From Acidobacteriota bacterium (lineage in GTDB: Bacteria; Acidobacteriota; Blastocatellia; Pyrinomonadales; Pyrinomonadaceae), in assembly GCA_019639195.1 (NCBI GenBank), contig JAHBSI010000005.1, positions 1-64,000 of the forward strand: 64,000 nucleotides of DNA, read 5' to 3'. Each line of letters starts with the position of its first letter. Position 1 is the stretch's first letter. Position numbers and translations under genes: made by a program. Below the pieces are notes generated by a model that had not been told where the DNA came from, did not search any database, and was given only the letters and a program-made list of their open reading frames with translations. Below, in pieces: positions 53,731 to 61,984 of this stretch.

Positions 53731-53788
53731 CTTTTCGCCTCGCGGCCCGGCTGACGGGTTTTTGACAATTAGAGTTTCTTAACGGCTT

Positions 53789-53879
53789 GGAAAGGTGCAG
53801 GAGTGGTTGAACTGGCAGCACTGGAAATGCTGTGTACCTCAAAAGGGTACCGTGGGTTCGAATCCCACCCTTTCCGCCA
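53789..53879 (+). tRNA. tRNA-Ser (anticodon GGA)
   Basis: The acceptor stem GGAAAGG/CCTTTCC, a long variable arm and the anticodon loop CTGGAAA with anticodon GGA are present. The 3' part from the variable arm on is nearly identical to the tRNA-Ser at 52778. CCA is encoded. Confidence 0.93.
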
Positions 53880-54027
53880 TCAATAGACAACAATAGGCGA
53901 AAGGATGATCCGAGAATTGTCCTTTCGCTTTTTTCTTTGCCCGGTTCGGGTCGCTCGATCAATAAAATGACGAGAAATGCACCTTCCTCGCTTTATCGTT
54001 TTGGGTAAATCCGCTATTCTAAAAGTT

Positions 54028-54127
54028 GGCTTCAGGCTCCGCACAAGGTTTGAGTTGTGAACCCCGCTAGGCCGGGAACGGAGCAACGGTAGCGATTTCA
54101 GCTTGTGTTGCGGTAATGTCTGAAGCC
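54028..54127 (+). ncRNA. ffs: Signal recognition particle RNA (4.5S type)
   Basis: A closing stem GGCTTCAG/CTGAAGCC bounds 100 bases. The apical part contains the conserved SRP domain, ACCCCGCTAGGCCGGGAACG then GAGCAACGGTAGC, which binds Ffh. Its position just before dnaX is common in bacteria. A terminator hairpin follows at 54157. Confidence 0.85.
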
Positions 54128-54156
54128 ATTCGCTTTGTTTTCATATTTTCCTGAAA

Positions 54157-54194
54157 CGGCCCGTTCTGACAAGCGTCGAGCGGGCCGCTTTTTT
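54157..54194 (+). terminator. Terminator after the SRP RNA
   Basis: CGGCCCG (54157-54163) pairs with CGGGCCG (54181-54187), followed by CTTTTTT. Confidence 0.7.
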
Positions 54195-54262
54195 CTCTCG
54201 CTCGGGTTCCGAATATTCGCGATTGCGCCTCGAAAGGGAAACGAACTACAATCTAACTCTCA

Positions 54263-56101
54263 ATGTCGTATCAGGTAATTGCCCGAAAATGGCGGCCGCA
54301 AAGCTTCGACGAAGTGACGGGCCAGGAGGTCGTTACGCACAGCCTGCGTAACGCGATCGAGCATGACCGCCTGCACCACGCGTACCTTTTTTCCGGCGCT
54401 CGCGGCGTGGGCAAGACGACGACCGCGCGTTTGCTCGCAAAGGCCCTGAATTGTCACAAATTTGAGGGCAAGACCACGACGCCTTGCCGAATTGACGATG
54501 AGAACGCCTGTCCATCCTGCGTTGAGATCGCGGAGAGCCGTTCGCTCGACGTGCTCGAAATAGATGCCGCGTCACACACCGGCATCGACAACGTCCGCGA
54601 GACGATCATCGATGGGCTGAACGTAAATCCGGCCCGCGACCGATACAAGGTGTTCATAATCGACGAGGTTCACCAGCTCTCGAAGCCTGCGTTTAACGCC
54701 CTTCTAAAGAGCATTGAAGAGCCGCCGCCGAACGTCGTATTCATCATGGCGACGACCGAGCTGCATAAGGTGCCGGTCACGATCACCTCGCGTTGTCAGG
54801 AGTTCCAGTTTCGCACGATCGCAAATTCGAAGATCTTCGACCGGCTGAAACTTATCGCCGAAAAGGACAAGATCGACGTTACGGACGAGGCTCTCCGCGA
54901 GATCGCACGCTCGGGAATGGGGTCGATGCGTGATGCTCAGAGCAATTTCGATCAGGTTATTAGTTTCTCGGGTGAGAAGATCGATGCGGCCGCCGTCGCA
55001 AAAGCTCTCGGGTCCGTTGGTGCCGATGTTCTGGAAAAGATCATCGTTGCCGTAACGAATTCGGACGCAAGAGCGATCCTTGAAACGGTCGATGATCTTG
55101 TCTCACGCGGCCACGACCTGCGGAATTTCGCGAGCGATCTGCTTGGGCTGTTCCGTGATCTGATGGTGCAAAAGGTCGCAGGCAATTCAACTGAAAGACT
55201 TGTGGATTCGGCAGCATTTTCGCCTGAAAAACTAACTGAACTTGCGGCACCATTTGCCGAGAGCGATCTTCTGCGGTTCTTTCATTCGCTTTGCGAAACG
55301 GAATCAAGCCTTCGCGAAGCCGCACAGCCGCGTTACGTGCTCGAGGTCGGCCTCGTAAAGCTCGTCGAGATGAAGAAGCTCGCCTCGATCGAGGATATTC
55401 TCGCGAAACTCGGCACTTCGGGCGGGGTTGCGGCTGCTGCCTCGGCCGGCGAGGAAAAAAAAACTCTAAAATCTGAGCAAGTCGTTCGCCCGCCGGCCGT
55501 GCCCGCTAAGGTTGAGTCGCCGAAGGCAGAACCGTTAGCCGCACCGGAATCGATTTCCGGCGTGCCGGATGACGCGTTCCCGGAAGACGATCTAGTCGAG
55601 CCGCCGTCGGACGATATTGGTTTCAGCGAGTTTGAGCCGGATGTGCCGCTCATCGAAACTCTTCCTGCCGCGGTCGCGAATACGTTTAACGAAGGGCTGA
55701 GAGTGTCGTCGATCCCTGCCGAACTCCTCGAGCATTTCGACGATGCAAAGCTCGATGATGCGTACGAAGAGGTGCTACGGCTTGCGGGTGACAACCTTTT
55801 GCCACTTTCTTCCGGCAAAAAGATTGCCGAGAGCCTGTCGAATCGGGCACGTGCGGCTTCAAACACCTTTCAGGTGCATTCTGCGGGCGGCGGAACAGCC
55901 GCAAGGACGGCCGTTGACCTATCGCATATGATGCCGCAGGAGTCCGAAACGGATCCTCCGACGATAGTGCTTAGCGATGATCCGACGGACGAAGAGTTGA
56001 TGGCATTTGCGGAAGCGCTCCCGGTCGTCCGTCTTGTAAAACAGATATTTCGAGCAAAGGTGGTCGAGGTCCGCAAACCGGACCATTTACGGAACAGCTG
56101 A
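54263..56101 (+). CDS. dnaX: DNA polymerase III subunits gamma and tau
   Basis: The 612-residue product is the clamp-loader motor. It has YQVIARKWRPQSFDEVTGQ at the start, Walker A FSGARGVGKTTTARLLAKAL (about 40-59), the zinc-finger cysteines C67, C79, C87 and C90, Walker B VFIIDEVHQLS, and the sensor CTSRCQEFQFR-like helix (here ITSRCQEFQFR). After about residue 385 comes a linker rich in Pro, Ala and Glu and then the tau-specific C-terminal part. At 55455-55463 there is a run of nine A; a -1 shift there meets TGA at 55474-55476, so a short gamma form of about 404 residues can be predicted. Confidence 0.95.
   Translation: MSYQVIARKWRPQSFDEVTGQEVVTHSLRNAIEHDRLHHAYLFSGARGVGKTTTARLLAKALNCHKFEGKTTTPCRIDDENACPSCVEIAESRSLDVLEIDAASHTGIDNVRETIIDGLNVNPARDRYKVFIIDEVHQLSKPAFNALLKSIEEPPPNVVFIMATTELHKVPVTITSRCQEFQFRTIANSKIFDRLKLIAEKDKIDVTDEALREIARSGMGSMRDAQSNFDQVISFSGEKIDAAAVAKALGSVGADVLEKIIVAVTNSDARAILETVDDLVSRGHDLRNFASDLLGLFRDLMVQKVAGNSTERLVDSAAFSPEKLTELAAPFAESDLLRFFHSLCETESSLREAAQPRYVLEVGLVKLVEMKKLASIEDILAKLGTSGGVAAAASAGEEKKTLKSEQVVRPPAVPAKVESPKAEPLAAPESISGVPDDAFPEDDLVEPPSDDIGFSEFEPDVPLIETLPAAVANTFNEGLRVSSIPAELLEHFDDAKLDDAYEEVLRLAGDNLLPLSSGKKIAESLSNRARAASNTFQVHSAGGGTAARTAVDLSHMMPQESETDPPTIVLSDDPTDEELMAFAEALPVVRLVKQIFRAKVVEVRKPDHLRNS
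55451..55476 (+). promoter_or_regulatory. Candidate slippery site for gamma/tau production in dnaX
   Basis: GAGG is followed by A9 (55455-55463). In the zero frame the codons are GAA AAA AAA ACT. One base back gives AAC TCT AAA ATC TGA, stopping at once. Use of an A9 tract for polymerase slippage in dnaX is known from Thermus thermophilus. Position (codon about 400) fits the junction between the clamp-loader part and the tau tail. Confidence 0.6.
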
Positions 56102-56126
56102 GCAGGAGCGCTCGTATATTTGAACG

Positions 56127-57017
56127 ATGAGTGAGGTCGAGCGGATCGTGAAATTTCGATGTCCTGTGTCATTGCGGATCGCGCTTGCGATATTCGTTGT
56201 AATGACACTTGCCGGCGCCGCGTTCGCTCAGGCCGGTGCCGATACTTCGGATCCGACAACGCTCCAACCGACCGGTTTTGTAAATGATTATGTCGGCGTG
56301 ATCGACGCCGCGACAAAAGCCGAGCTTGAAAAGAAATTAACTGATCTAAAGACTTCAACGAACCCGCAGGTCGAGATCGCGGTTGTCGTTGTTAAAACGA
56401 CCGGCGGCCGCGATATTTTTGACTACTCGCTTACACTCGCACGCACCTGGAAGATCGGGTCAAAAGCGGATGATAACCCAAGTGCGTTGCTCCTGGTCGC
56501 GATAAATGACCGCAAATACTTCACGCAGATAAGTCGCGATCTGGAAGATGAACTGCCGGACGGCCTTGTCGGCAGTCTTCAGCGCAGGTATCTTGTCCCA
56601 GAATTCAAGCAAGGAAATTACGCCAAAGGTATCAGCGACACGGTCGATGCCTATATTGCGAGGATCCGAGAGAAAGGGAATGTCGCCGGCGTGCCCAACG
56701 CCACTCCGTCGGCCGGATATGATGATTCTGCATCCGGGATTGGCGGCACGGCATGCTGCTGCATTGCGGGTATTCTCATCGCATTCATTCTGCTGAGCCT
56801 CTATTTAAACCACCGTTCAGGCGGAGGTCGTGGCGGTGGCGGAAGCAGCGTCGTTGACAGCGCTTTGCCGTGGGTAGTTGGAGGGATATTGAACGGCATA
56901 ATAAATTCGTCCGGTTCGTCATCCGACAGCGGCTGGGGCGGCGGAGGCGGCAGTGATTGGGGCGGTTTCGGCGGCGGCGGTGATTTTGGCGGAGGCGGCG
57001 CCGGCGGCGACTGGTAA
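56127..57017 (+). CDS. TPM-domain protein with Gly-rich tail (YgcG family)
   Basis: The 296-residue product has a signal peptide (IALAIFVVMTLAGAAFAQ) and a TPM domain (about 48-185): FVNDYVGVIDAATKAELEKKL, QVEIAVVVVKTTGG, DIFDYSLTLARTWKIG and NPSALLLVAINDRKY. A membrane helix follows (CCCIAGILIAFILLSLYL, about 208-226), then a Gly/Ser/Trp-rich tail ending GGAGGDW. Members accompany LemA proteins, and lemA lies two genes downstream. The role is unclear, perhaps envelope maintenance. Confidence 0.85.
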   Translation: MSEVERIVKFRCPVSLRIALAIFVVMTLAGAAFAQAGADTSDPTTLQPTGFVNDYVGVIDAATKAELEKKLTDLKTSTNPQVEIAVVVVKTTGGRDIFDYSLTLARTWKIGSKADDNPSALLLVAINDRKYFTQISRDLEDELPDGLVGSLQRRYLVPEFKQGNYAKGISDTVDAYIARIREKGNVAGVPNATPSAGYDDSASGIGGTACCCIAGILIAFILLSLYLNHRSGGGRGGGGSSVVDSALPWVVGGILNGIINSSGSSSDSGWGGGGGSDWGGFGGGGDFGGGGAGGDW

Positions 57018-57024
57018 AAAGATT

Positions 57025-57744
57025 ATGAAGCATCATTTTGACGCCTTTGTTGACGATCTGAAGTCCAGTCACGGGAGCAATCTCGTGTCGGTCATTCTAT
57101 ACGGTTCGGCCGCGGCGGGCGATTTTGTGCCGAAACGATCGGACTATAATATACTTGTCGCCCTGAATAGCATCGGCCCGGAGGATCTGCGTGCGGCTCA
57201 CGCTTGTGTCCGCGAGTGGGCAAAGCTCGGTAATCCGATACCCGTGTATTTTACGGTCTCTGAGCTGAAGAATGGTGCCGATGTCTTTCCGATCGAGTAC
57301 GACCAGATGCGGCAGGCGAGGCGAGTGCTCTTTGGGCCGGATCTGTTGGGTGAGCTTGAGATCTCGGAGGAGTTCCTGCGGCTGCAGGCGGAATATGAGC
57401 TTCGGAGCAAGATCTTGCAGCTCCGCCGGCAGTATATTCCGGCCTCGACGTCGGTTGAGCGGCTTACGTCGCTGATGGCGGAAAGCCTTTCGAGCTTCGC
57501 GGCACTTTTTCGTGCCGTTCTCAAGGTCTACGGCATCGAACCACCCGTGACAAAGCGCGAGGTCGTCGCCGTCACAGCTCAGACGATCGGGATCGACGGA
57601 ACACCGTTTGAAAAGATCCTGAATATTCGCAAAGATAACCTTGCGTACGAATTGGATGAAACTGGAGCGAACGACCTTTTCGGCGAGTATCTGATCGAGA
57701 TCGAAAAGGTCATTGATGCGGTCGATAGATCGAAGAAGGACTAG
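57025..57744 (+). CDS. Nucleotidyltransferase-fold protein
   Basis: The 239-residue product starts at ATG 57025, seven bases after the TPM gene. It has the Pol-beta nucleotidyltransferase opening SVILYGSAAAGDFVPKRSDYNILV. The second metal-binding Asp is Asn (DYN instead of DxD), so catalytic activity is uncertain. The remaining helices include YELRSKILQLRRQYI and LMAESLSSFAALFRAVL, like HEPN/substrate-binding helices fused to such domains. It lies inside the TPM-lemA cluster. Confidence 0.75.
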   Translation: MKHHFDAFVDDLKSSHGSNLVSVILYGSAAAGDFVPKRSDYNILVALNSIGPEDLRAAHACVREWAKLGNPIPVYFTVSELKNGADVFPIEYDQMRQARRVLFGPDLLGELEISEEFLRLQAEYELRSKILQLRRQYIPASTSVERLTSLMAESLSSFAALFRAVLKVYGIEPPVTKREVVAVTAQTIGIDGTPFEKILNIRKDNLAYELDETGANDLFGEYLIEIEKVIDAVDRSKKD

Positions 57745-57768
57745 TTCTTTAAGGGAGAAGATAGATTT

Positions 57769-58386
57769 ATGAAACGAGTATCATTATTGATCGTGGTTCT
57801 GGTCTCGGGCTTTTTGCTCTCGGGCTGCAGCTATAACGAGTTGACCGCCAAACAGCAGGTCGTCCGCGGCAAATGGGGCGACATCGAGGCCGCTCTTCAG
57901 CGAAGGGCCGATCTGATCCCGAATCTGATCGAAACGGCGAAGATGGTCGGTGTAAATGAGCAGGAAGTTTTCGGGCAGATCGCGGATGCGCGTTCACGGC
58001 TGTTGAACGCGACGAGTGCAGCACCGGCAGGCAGCGAATCGACTCCCGAACAAAGGCAGGCAGTTATCGATGCGGCAAATAGCTTTGGCGGCACTATAGG
58101 ACGCCTTCTGAGCCTTCAGGAACAGTATCCTCAGCTTCGGTCGAGCGAGGCCTTTATGAAGGTGCAGGACGAGCTTGCGGGCACCGAGAACCGACTTGCT
58201 ACGACGCGTCAGGACTATAACAAGGCCGTGACGGATTACAACACGACACGCAACTCATTTCCGGCCGTTCTGACGGCTGGCATGCTGGGTTTTAGCGAAG
58301 AGCCTTTCTTTAAGGCAGATGAAAGTGCGAAGTCGGTTCCGAGCGTCGGTGATGCCAATTCAATGCGTCAGCAGCCGGCAAAGTAG
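57769..58386 (+). CDS. lemA: LemA-family lipoprotein
   Basis: The 205-residue product begins MKRVSLLIVVLVSGFLLSGCS, a lipoprotein signal with the lipobox Cys at about 20. The LemA helices follow: YNELTAKQQVVRGKWGDIEAALQRRADLIPNLIETAK, then LLSLQEQYPQLRSSEAFMKVQDELAGTENRLATTRQDYNKAVTDYN. The tail is extended by about 30 polar residues. Paired with a TPM protein as usual, although a nucleotidyltransferase gene separates them. Function not firmly known. Confidence 0.92.
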   Translation: MKRVSLLIVVLVSGFLLSGCSYNELTAKQQVVRGKWGDIEAALQRRADLIPNLIETAKMVGVNEQEVFGQIADARSRLLNATSAAPAGSESTPEQRQAVIDAANSFGGTIGRLLSLQEQYPQLRSSEAFMKVQDELAGTENRLATTRQDYNKAVTDYNTTRNSFPAVLTAGMLGFSEEPFFKADESAKSVPSVGDANSMRQQPAK

Positions 58387-58388
58387 GT

Positions 58389-58664
58389 TCAAAATCCTCT
58401 CGAATTACACATCGAGCAGTGATCACAGGGCTTGTCAGGTTCAAACTGGCAAGCCTTTTCCTTCATCGAAGCAAAAATGCTGTCCGCGATCGCTTCGGCG
58501 ACGGAGAATTTGTCCGTGCTCGGATGCGGGCTCGCGGGAGCCTGCGGGAGTACCGCAGCCCGTGTTTTGCCTTCGAGCTTGTCGAGTCGCTGATCCATTT
58601 TCTCTAAGACCGCGAATATCGCCGCAAGATCGCGTTCAGTATTATTTTGTGAGAGATCGGACAT
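58389..58664 (-). CDS. Small protein with coiled coil and C-terminal Cys cluster
   Basis: The 91-residue product starts at ATG 58664. It has an N-terminal coiled-coil (LAAIFAVLEKMDQRLDKLEG), a Pro/Ala linker, a helix (FSVAEAIADSIFASMKEK), and an end with CQFEPDKPCDHCSMC, four Cys that may bind a metal. No family recognised. The stop codon is two bases beyond the lemA stop, tail to tail. The start lies five bases after the pdxJ stop on the same strand, so it is likely in that operon. Confidence 0.6.
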   Translation of the reverse strand: MSDLSQNNTERDLAAIFAVLEKMDQRLDKLEGKTRAAVLPQAPASPHPSTDKFSVAEAIADSIFASMKEKACQFEPDKPCDHCSMCNSRGF

Positions 58665-58668
58665 AAAA

Positions 58669-59415
58669 CTACCTTCCGATCGCGGCCAGCATTTCGCGGA
58701 CCGCTTCCTCCAACCCGCAGAATATCGCACGCGAAATGATATTGTGGCCGATGTTGAATTCAGCTATCTCCGGCATTGCGGCCAGCGGACCGACGTTTCT
58801 CGTGGTCAGGCCATGTCCCGCGGCAACGATCAAACCTCTATTCTGTGCATGAATGGCGGCGTTATGGAGCCTTTCGATCTCGGCCGCGGCCTTCTTGCGG
58901 CCTTCGCTGTGGGCGGCACGTGCTCCGAGCGTTAATTCCGCATACTCGGCGGTGCAGAGCTCGATCTGGCCGGCACCGGCGTCTTTTGCGGCGGTTATCT
59001 GATCTTCGATCGGGTCTATGAAAATGCTGACAAAAATGCCAGCCGCCGACAATTCTTTTGCGGCCCTGGCAACCGTCTCAAAATTGCCGATCACATCGAG
59101 GCCGCCTTCGGTCGTGATCTCCCTTGGACTTTCAGGCACAAGCGAGACCGCGTCCGGCCGTGTACGCCTGGCGATAGCGACCATCTCATCGGTGGCGGCC
59201 ATCTCGACGTTCAAATACGTCGTGACGATGCCGCGGAGCACGTCGAGGTCGGCGTCCTGAATGTGGCGTCGATCGCTGCGAAGGTGAACGGTTATGCCGT
59301 CGGCACCGGCCTTTTCACAAAGAACGGCAGCGGCGGCAACGCTCGGCTCGGTCGTTTTTCGAGCTTCGCGAACTGTCGCGACGTGGTCGATATTTACATT
59401 CAGGCGTGCGGTCAT
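58669..59415 (-). CDS. pdxJ: Pyridoxine 5'-phosphate synthase
   Basis: The 248-residue product starts MTARLNVNIDHVATVREAR at ATG 59415, the fixed PdxJ opening. HLRSDRRHIQDADL (catalytic His region), VSLVPE, VSIFIDP, GAGQIELCTAEYA, VAAGHGLTTRNVG and EFNIGHNIISRAIF follow in order. It condenses 3-amino-2-oxopropyl phosphate and deoxyxylulose phosphate to pyridoxine phosphate. It overlaps the upstream glycosyltransferase by four bases (ATGA). Confidence 0.95.
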   Translation of the reverse strand: MTARLNVNIDHVATVREARKTTEPSVAAAAVLCEKAGADGITVHLRSDRRHIQDADLDVLRGIVTTYLNVEMAATDEMVAIARRTRPDAVSLVPESPREITTEGGLDVIGNFETVARAAKELSAAGIFVSIFIDPIEDQITAAKDAGAGQIELCTAEYAELTLGARAAHSEGRKKAAAEIERLHNAAIHAQNRGLIVAAGHGLTTRNVGPLAAMPEIAEFNIGHNIISRAIFCGLEEAVREMLAAIGR

Positions 59416-60158
59416 TTTTCGTTCAGATCGTAAACACCATTCTTTGCGTTTCGGCGGATGAGCGCAAGTTCTGAGAACATTCTGCGCGTATCGCGAAAGA
59501 CACTCACCTTCGAACCTTCGACATCGTTCCATCGAACGGGTATCTCGGCGAGCCGAAGCCCGTGATATTTTGCGACAAATAAAAACTCGACATCAAAACC
59601 GAAGCGATCGACGGTCATCACATCGAGCAGCGGCCGGAACTTCTTCATATTAAAGGCCTTAAAGCCGCACTGCGTGTCCGCAAAACGAAGTCCCGACATC
59701 TTACGAATGACGAAATTCATCACCTTGCCGCCTTGTTCGCGGCGCCACGGCTGATGTGCGCCGATCAGGCTGCGATCAAGGGCACGGGAGCCAAAGGTCA
59801 CGTCCATTTCGCCGTTTGCGATGGGAGCAGTGAGCTTTTCCGCTTCTTCGATGGGCGTTGAGAGGTCGGCGTCGCTAAAAAGTGCAATATCGGCGGTTGC
59901 CGCGAGAAGGCCCGTCTTTACGGCGTTTCCTTTGCCGCGATTCGGCCTGTTGCGGATGATATTTGTTGAGATCTCGCCGTATTCGCCGGCCGTTCTCGCG
60001 GCGACCTCGGCCGTGTCATCGGTTGAACCGTCATCGACAACGATCAACTCCGCATCGAGTGAATTTTCGCGTATGTAGGCAAGGATTTTGCCGAGGCTGG
60101 GGACGATCCGCTCACTTTCGTTAAATGCGGGAACAACAATGGAAAGCTCTTTCGACAT
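59412..60158 (-). CDS. Glycosyltransferase family 2 (dolichyl-phosphate-glucosyltransferase-like)
   Basis: The 248-residue product has the GT2 core: LSIVVPAFNESERI, VVDDGSTDDT (about 41-50), NRPNRGKGNAVKTGLLAA and FSDADLSTPIEE (DxD-like metal site). The later DTQCGFKAFN and RFGFDVEFLF are typical of polyprenyl-phosphate glucosyltransferases of the ALG5/DPG type. No membrane helices follow, so it is the short soluble form. It probably loads a sugar onto a lipid carrier. Upstream of pdxJ in an overlapping operon. Confidence 0.88.
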   Translation of the reverse strand: MSKELSIVVPAFNESERIVPSLGKILAYIRENSLDAELIVVDDGSTDDTAEVAARTAGEYGEISTNIIRNRPNRGKGNAVKTGLLAATADIALFSDADLSTPIEEAEKLTAPIANGEMDVTFGSRALDRSLIGAHQPWRREQGGKVMNFVIRKMSGLRFADTQCGFKAFNMKKFRPLLDVMTVDRFGFDVEFLFVAKYHGLRLAEIPVRWNDVEGSKVSVFRDTRRMFSELALIRRNAKNGVYDLNEK

Positions 60159-60282
60159 CGAAGAAAAAGTAATGTTACGCGTTTCGCGAGGACAAGTAAA
60201 TTGCGGCCCGCTGCAACGAAGTTCACCCGCGGCGCGTATGTTATAATTTGATGTTATTTATTGGGCCCTCGGGGCGTGTTTA

Positions 60283-61917
60283 ATGCTTAAGAATTTTCCA
60301 ATTATAGCGATAGTTGTCATTGTCGTCGGAGCCGTTGTGGGCGGTGTTTTCGGCCATAGGCCGGATGCTGCGGCAGAGCAGGGCGGCGTGACCAACGAAA
60401 TGATCCTGAAGCAGCTTCGTGAGGCGGACAAGGTCGTTATCGACAACTTCGTGGGCAAGGCCCAACTCGAGGACCTGACCGAAGGCTCGATCCAGGGAAT
60501 GCTCTGGACGCTCGACCCGCACTCGTCTTTCTTTAACCAGCGTGAGCTGAAGAAACTGAACGAGGAGCAGTCGTCACAGTTCTACGGCATCGGCGTCTCG
60601 ATCTTCCAGCATCGTGACGGCGTGTATGTTCAATCTGTCGTGCCGGGCACGCCCGCGGAAAAAGCGGGGCTTCGATACGGCGACAAGTTCGTGACCGTGG
60701 AAGGCAAGGATGCGACCGAATGGACGGCCTCCGATGTCTCGAAGAATGTCCGCGGAGAACGCGGAACGCCGGTTAAACTCTCGGTCGCCCGTGCAGGCGT
60801 AAAAGATCCGGTCGCTTTTGAGATAGTCCGCGGCGGCGTGCCGCTTCCATCGATACGGAACTATTTCATGCTGCCGAACGGTACGGGATACGTCGCTCTG
60901 ACCGGCGGATTCCAGCAAACGACGTCGGACGAATTGACCGCGGCGATCAACGATCTTAAGAAGCAGGGAATGAAGGACCTCATTCTCGACCTGCGCAACA
61001 ATCCGGGCGGGATCCTCGAACAGGCGGTCGATGTCGTGAGCAAGTTCATTCCGGGCGGACAGACCGTTGTTTCGGTCAAGACCGGCCGGCTTGGGCAAAA
61101 TAGAGATCTTCCGGCGATCGGCGGTGAGGTCGAGACGATGCCGCTCGTGGTGATGATCAATGGCGGCTCGGCGTCCGCGTCCGAGATCGTCGCAGGTGCG
61201 CTACAGGATTATGACCGAGGCGTGATCGTCGGCAGCGACAGCTTTGGAAAGGGCCTCGTTCAGCGGATCTTCCGCCTGCCGTACGGAACCGGCTTGACGC
61301 TCACGACCGCACGTTATTACACGCCATTCGGACGTTCACTGCAGCGGGATTATTCGAGCGGCTCGATCTACGACTATTACACGCATCTTGCCGACGCGGA
61401 GGATGCTGACGGCAATCCCGTTTCGAAACCCGCGGGCGTGCCCGTAAAGACCGCGAACGGACGCGTCCTTTACGGTGGACGCGGTATCGAGCCGGACGTT
61501 CGCGTGGACGCTATCAAAGACCCGCAGAAGAAGGCAAAGGTAAACGAGGAAGCATTCTTCTTTGTCCGACAGCTCGTCGCAGGGAAGATCCCGGGCTTCG
61601 AAACCTTCAAGAACGACAAGCAGAGCTTCGTGAATGTCGTTAGGCCGGGCGATTTTGCGGTTTCGGACAAACTTTTTGACGCATTTGTTAAATTCGCACT
61701 TGCCGACAAGGAGAGCCAACTCTCGACCGGTTCGATGGATGAGGTCGCCGCTTACGCACGCGCAAGGATCAGGGAAGAGCTCGCCACCGCGAACTATTCA
61801 TCCGAGGCAGGTTTCCAGGTGCTTATGGAGAACGATCCGCAGGTCGCAAAGGCTCTCGAATCGATGCCGGAGGCGAGCAAACTTGTGGCATCGGCAGGCC
61901 TCTTCGGACAAAGATAG
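60283..61917 (+). CDS. C-terminal processing protease (S41 family)
   Basis: The 544-residue product has an N-terminal membrane anchor (IIAIVVIVVGAVVGGVFG). A PDZ domain lies at about 100-185 (YGIGVSIFQHRDGVYVQSVVPG, then GLRYGDKFVTVEG). The protease core has LILDLRNNPGGILEQAVDV, the nucleophile Ser in GGSASASEIVAGAL (about 303-316) and the Lys in GSDSFGKGLVQ. It degrades or trims periplasmic proteins at the C-terminus. A hairpin follows the stop. The C-terminal 100 residues are an extra helical region. Confidence 0.93.
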   Translation: MLKNFPIIAIVVIVVGAVVGGVFGHRPDAAAEQGGVTNEMILKQLREADKVVIDNFVGKAQLEDLTEGSIQGMLWTLDPHSSFFNQRELKKLNEEQSSQFYGIGVSIFQHRDGVYVQSVVPGTPAEKAGLRYGDKFVTVEGKDATEWTASDVSKNVRGERGTPVKLSVARAGVKDPVAFEIVRGGVPLPSIRNYFMLPNGTGYVALTGGFQQTTSDELTAAINDLKKQGMKDLILDLRNNPGGILEQAVDVVSKFIPGGQTVVSVKTGRLGQNRDLPAIGGEVETMPLVVMINGGSASASEIVAGALQDYDRGVIVGSDSFGKGLVQRIFRLPYGTGLTLTTARYYTPFGRSLQRDYSSGSIYDYYTHLADAEDADGNPVSKPAGVPVKTANGRVLYGGRGIEPDVRVDAIKDPQKKAKVNEEAFFFVRQLVAGKIPGFETFKNDKQSFVNVVRPGDFAVSDKLFDAFVKFALADKESQLSTGSMDEVAAYARARIREELATANYSSEAGFQVLMENDPQVAKALESMPEASKLVASAGLFGQR

Positions 61918-61941
61918 GAGCAATTTTTAACCGACGCGTTC

Positions 61942-61968
61942 GTGGAGTAAAATAAAGGTTTACTCCAC
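61942..61968 (+). terminator. Hairpin between the S41 protease and pfkA
   Basis: GTGGAGTAAA (61942-61951) pairs perfectly with TTTACTCCAC (61959-61968), loop of seven; a T7 tract follows 9 bases later, just before the pfkA ATG. It may be a terminator with a late T-tract or a control hairpin in the pfkA leader. Confidence 0.5.
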
Positions 61969-61984
61969 GGACCTTGATTTTTTT

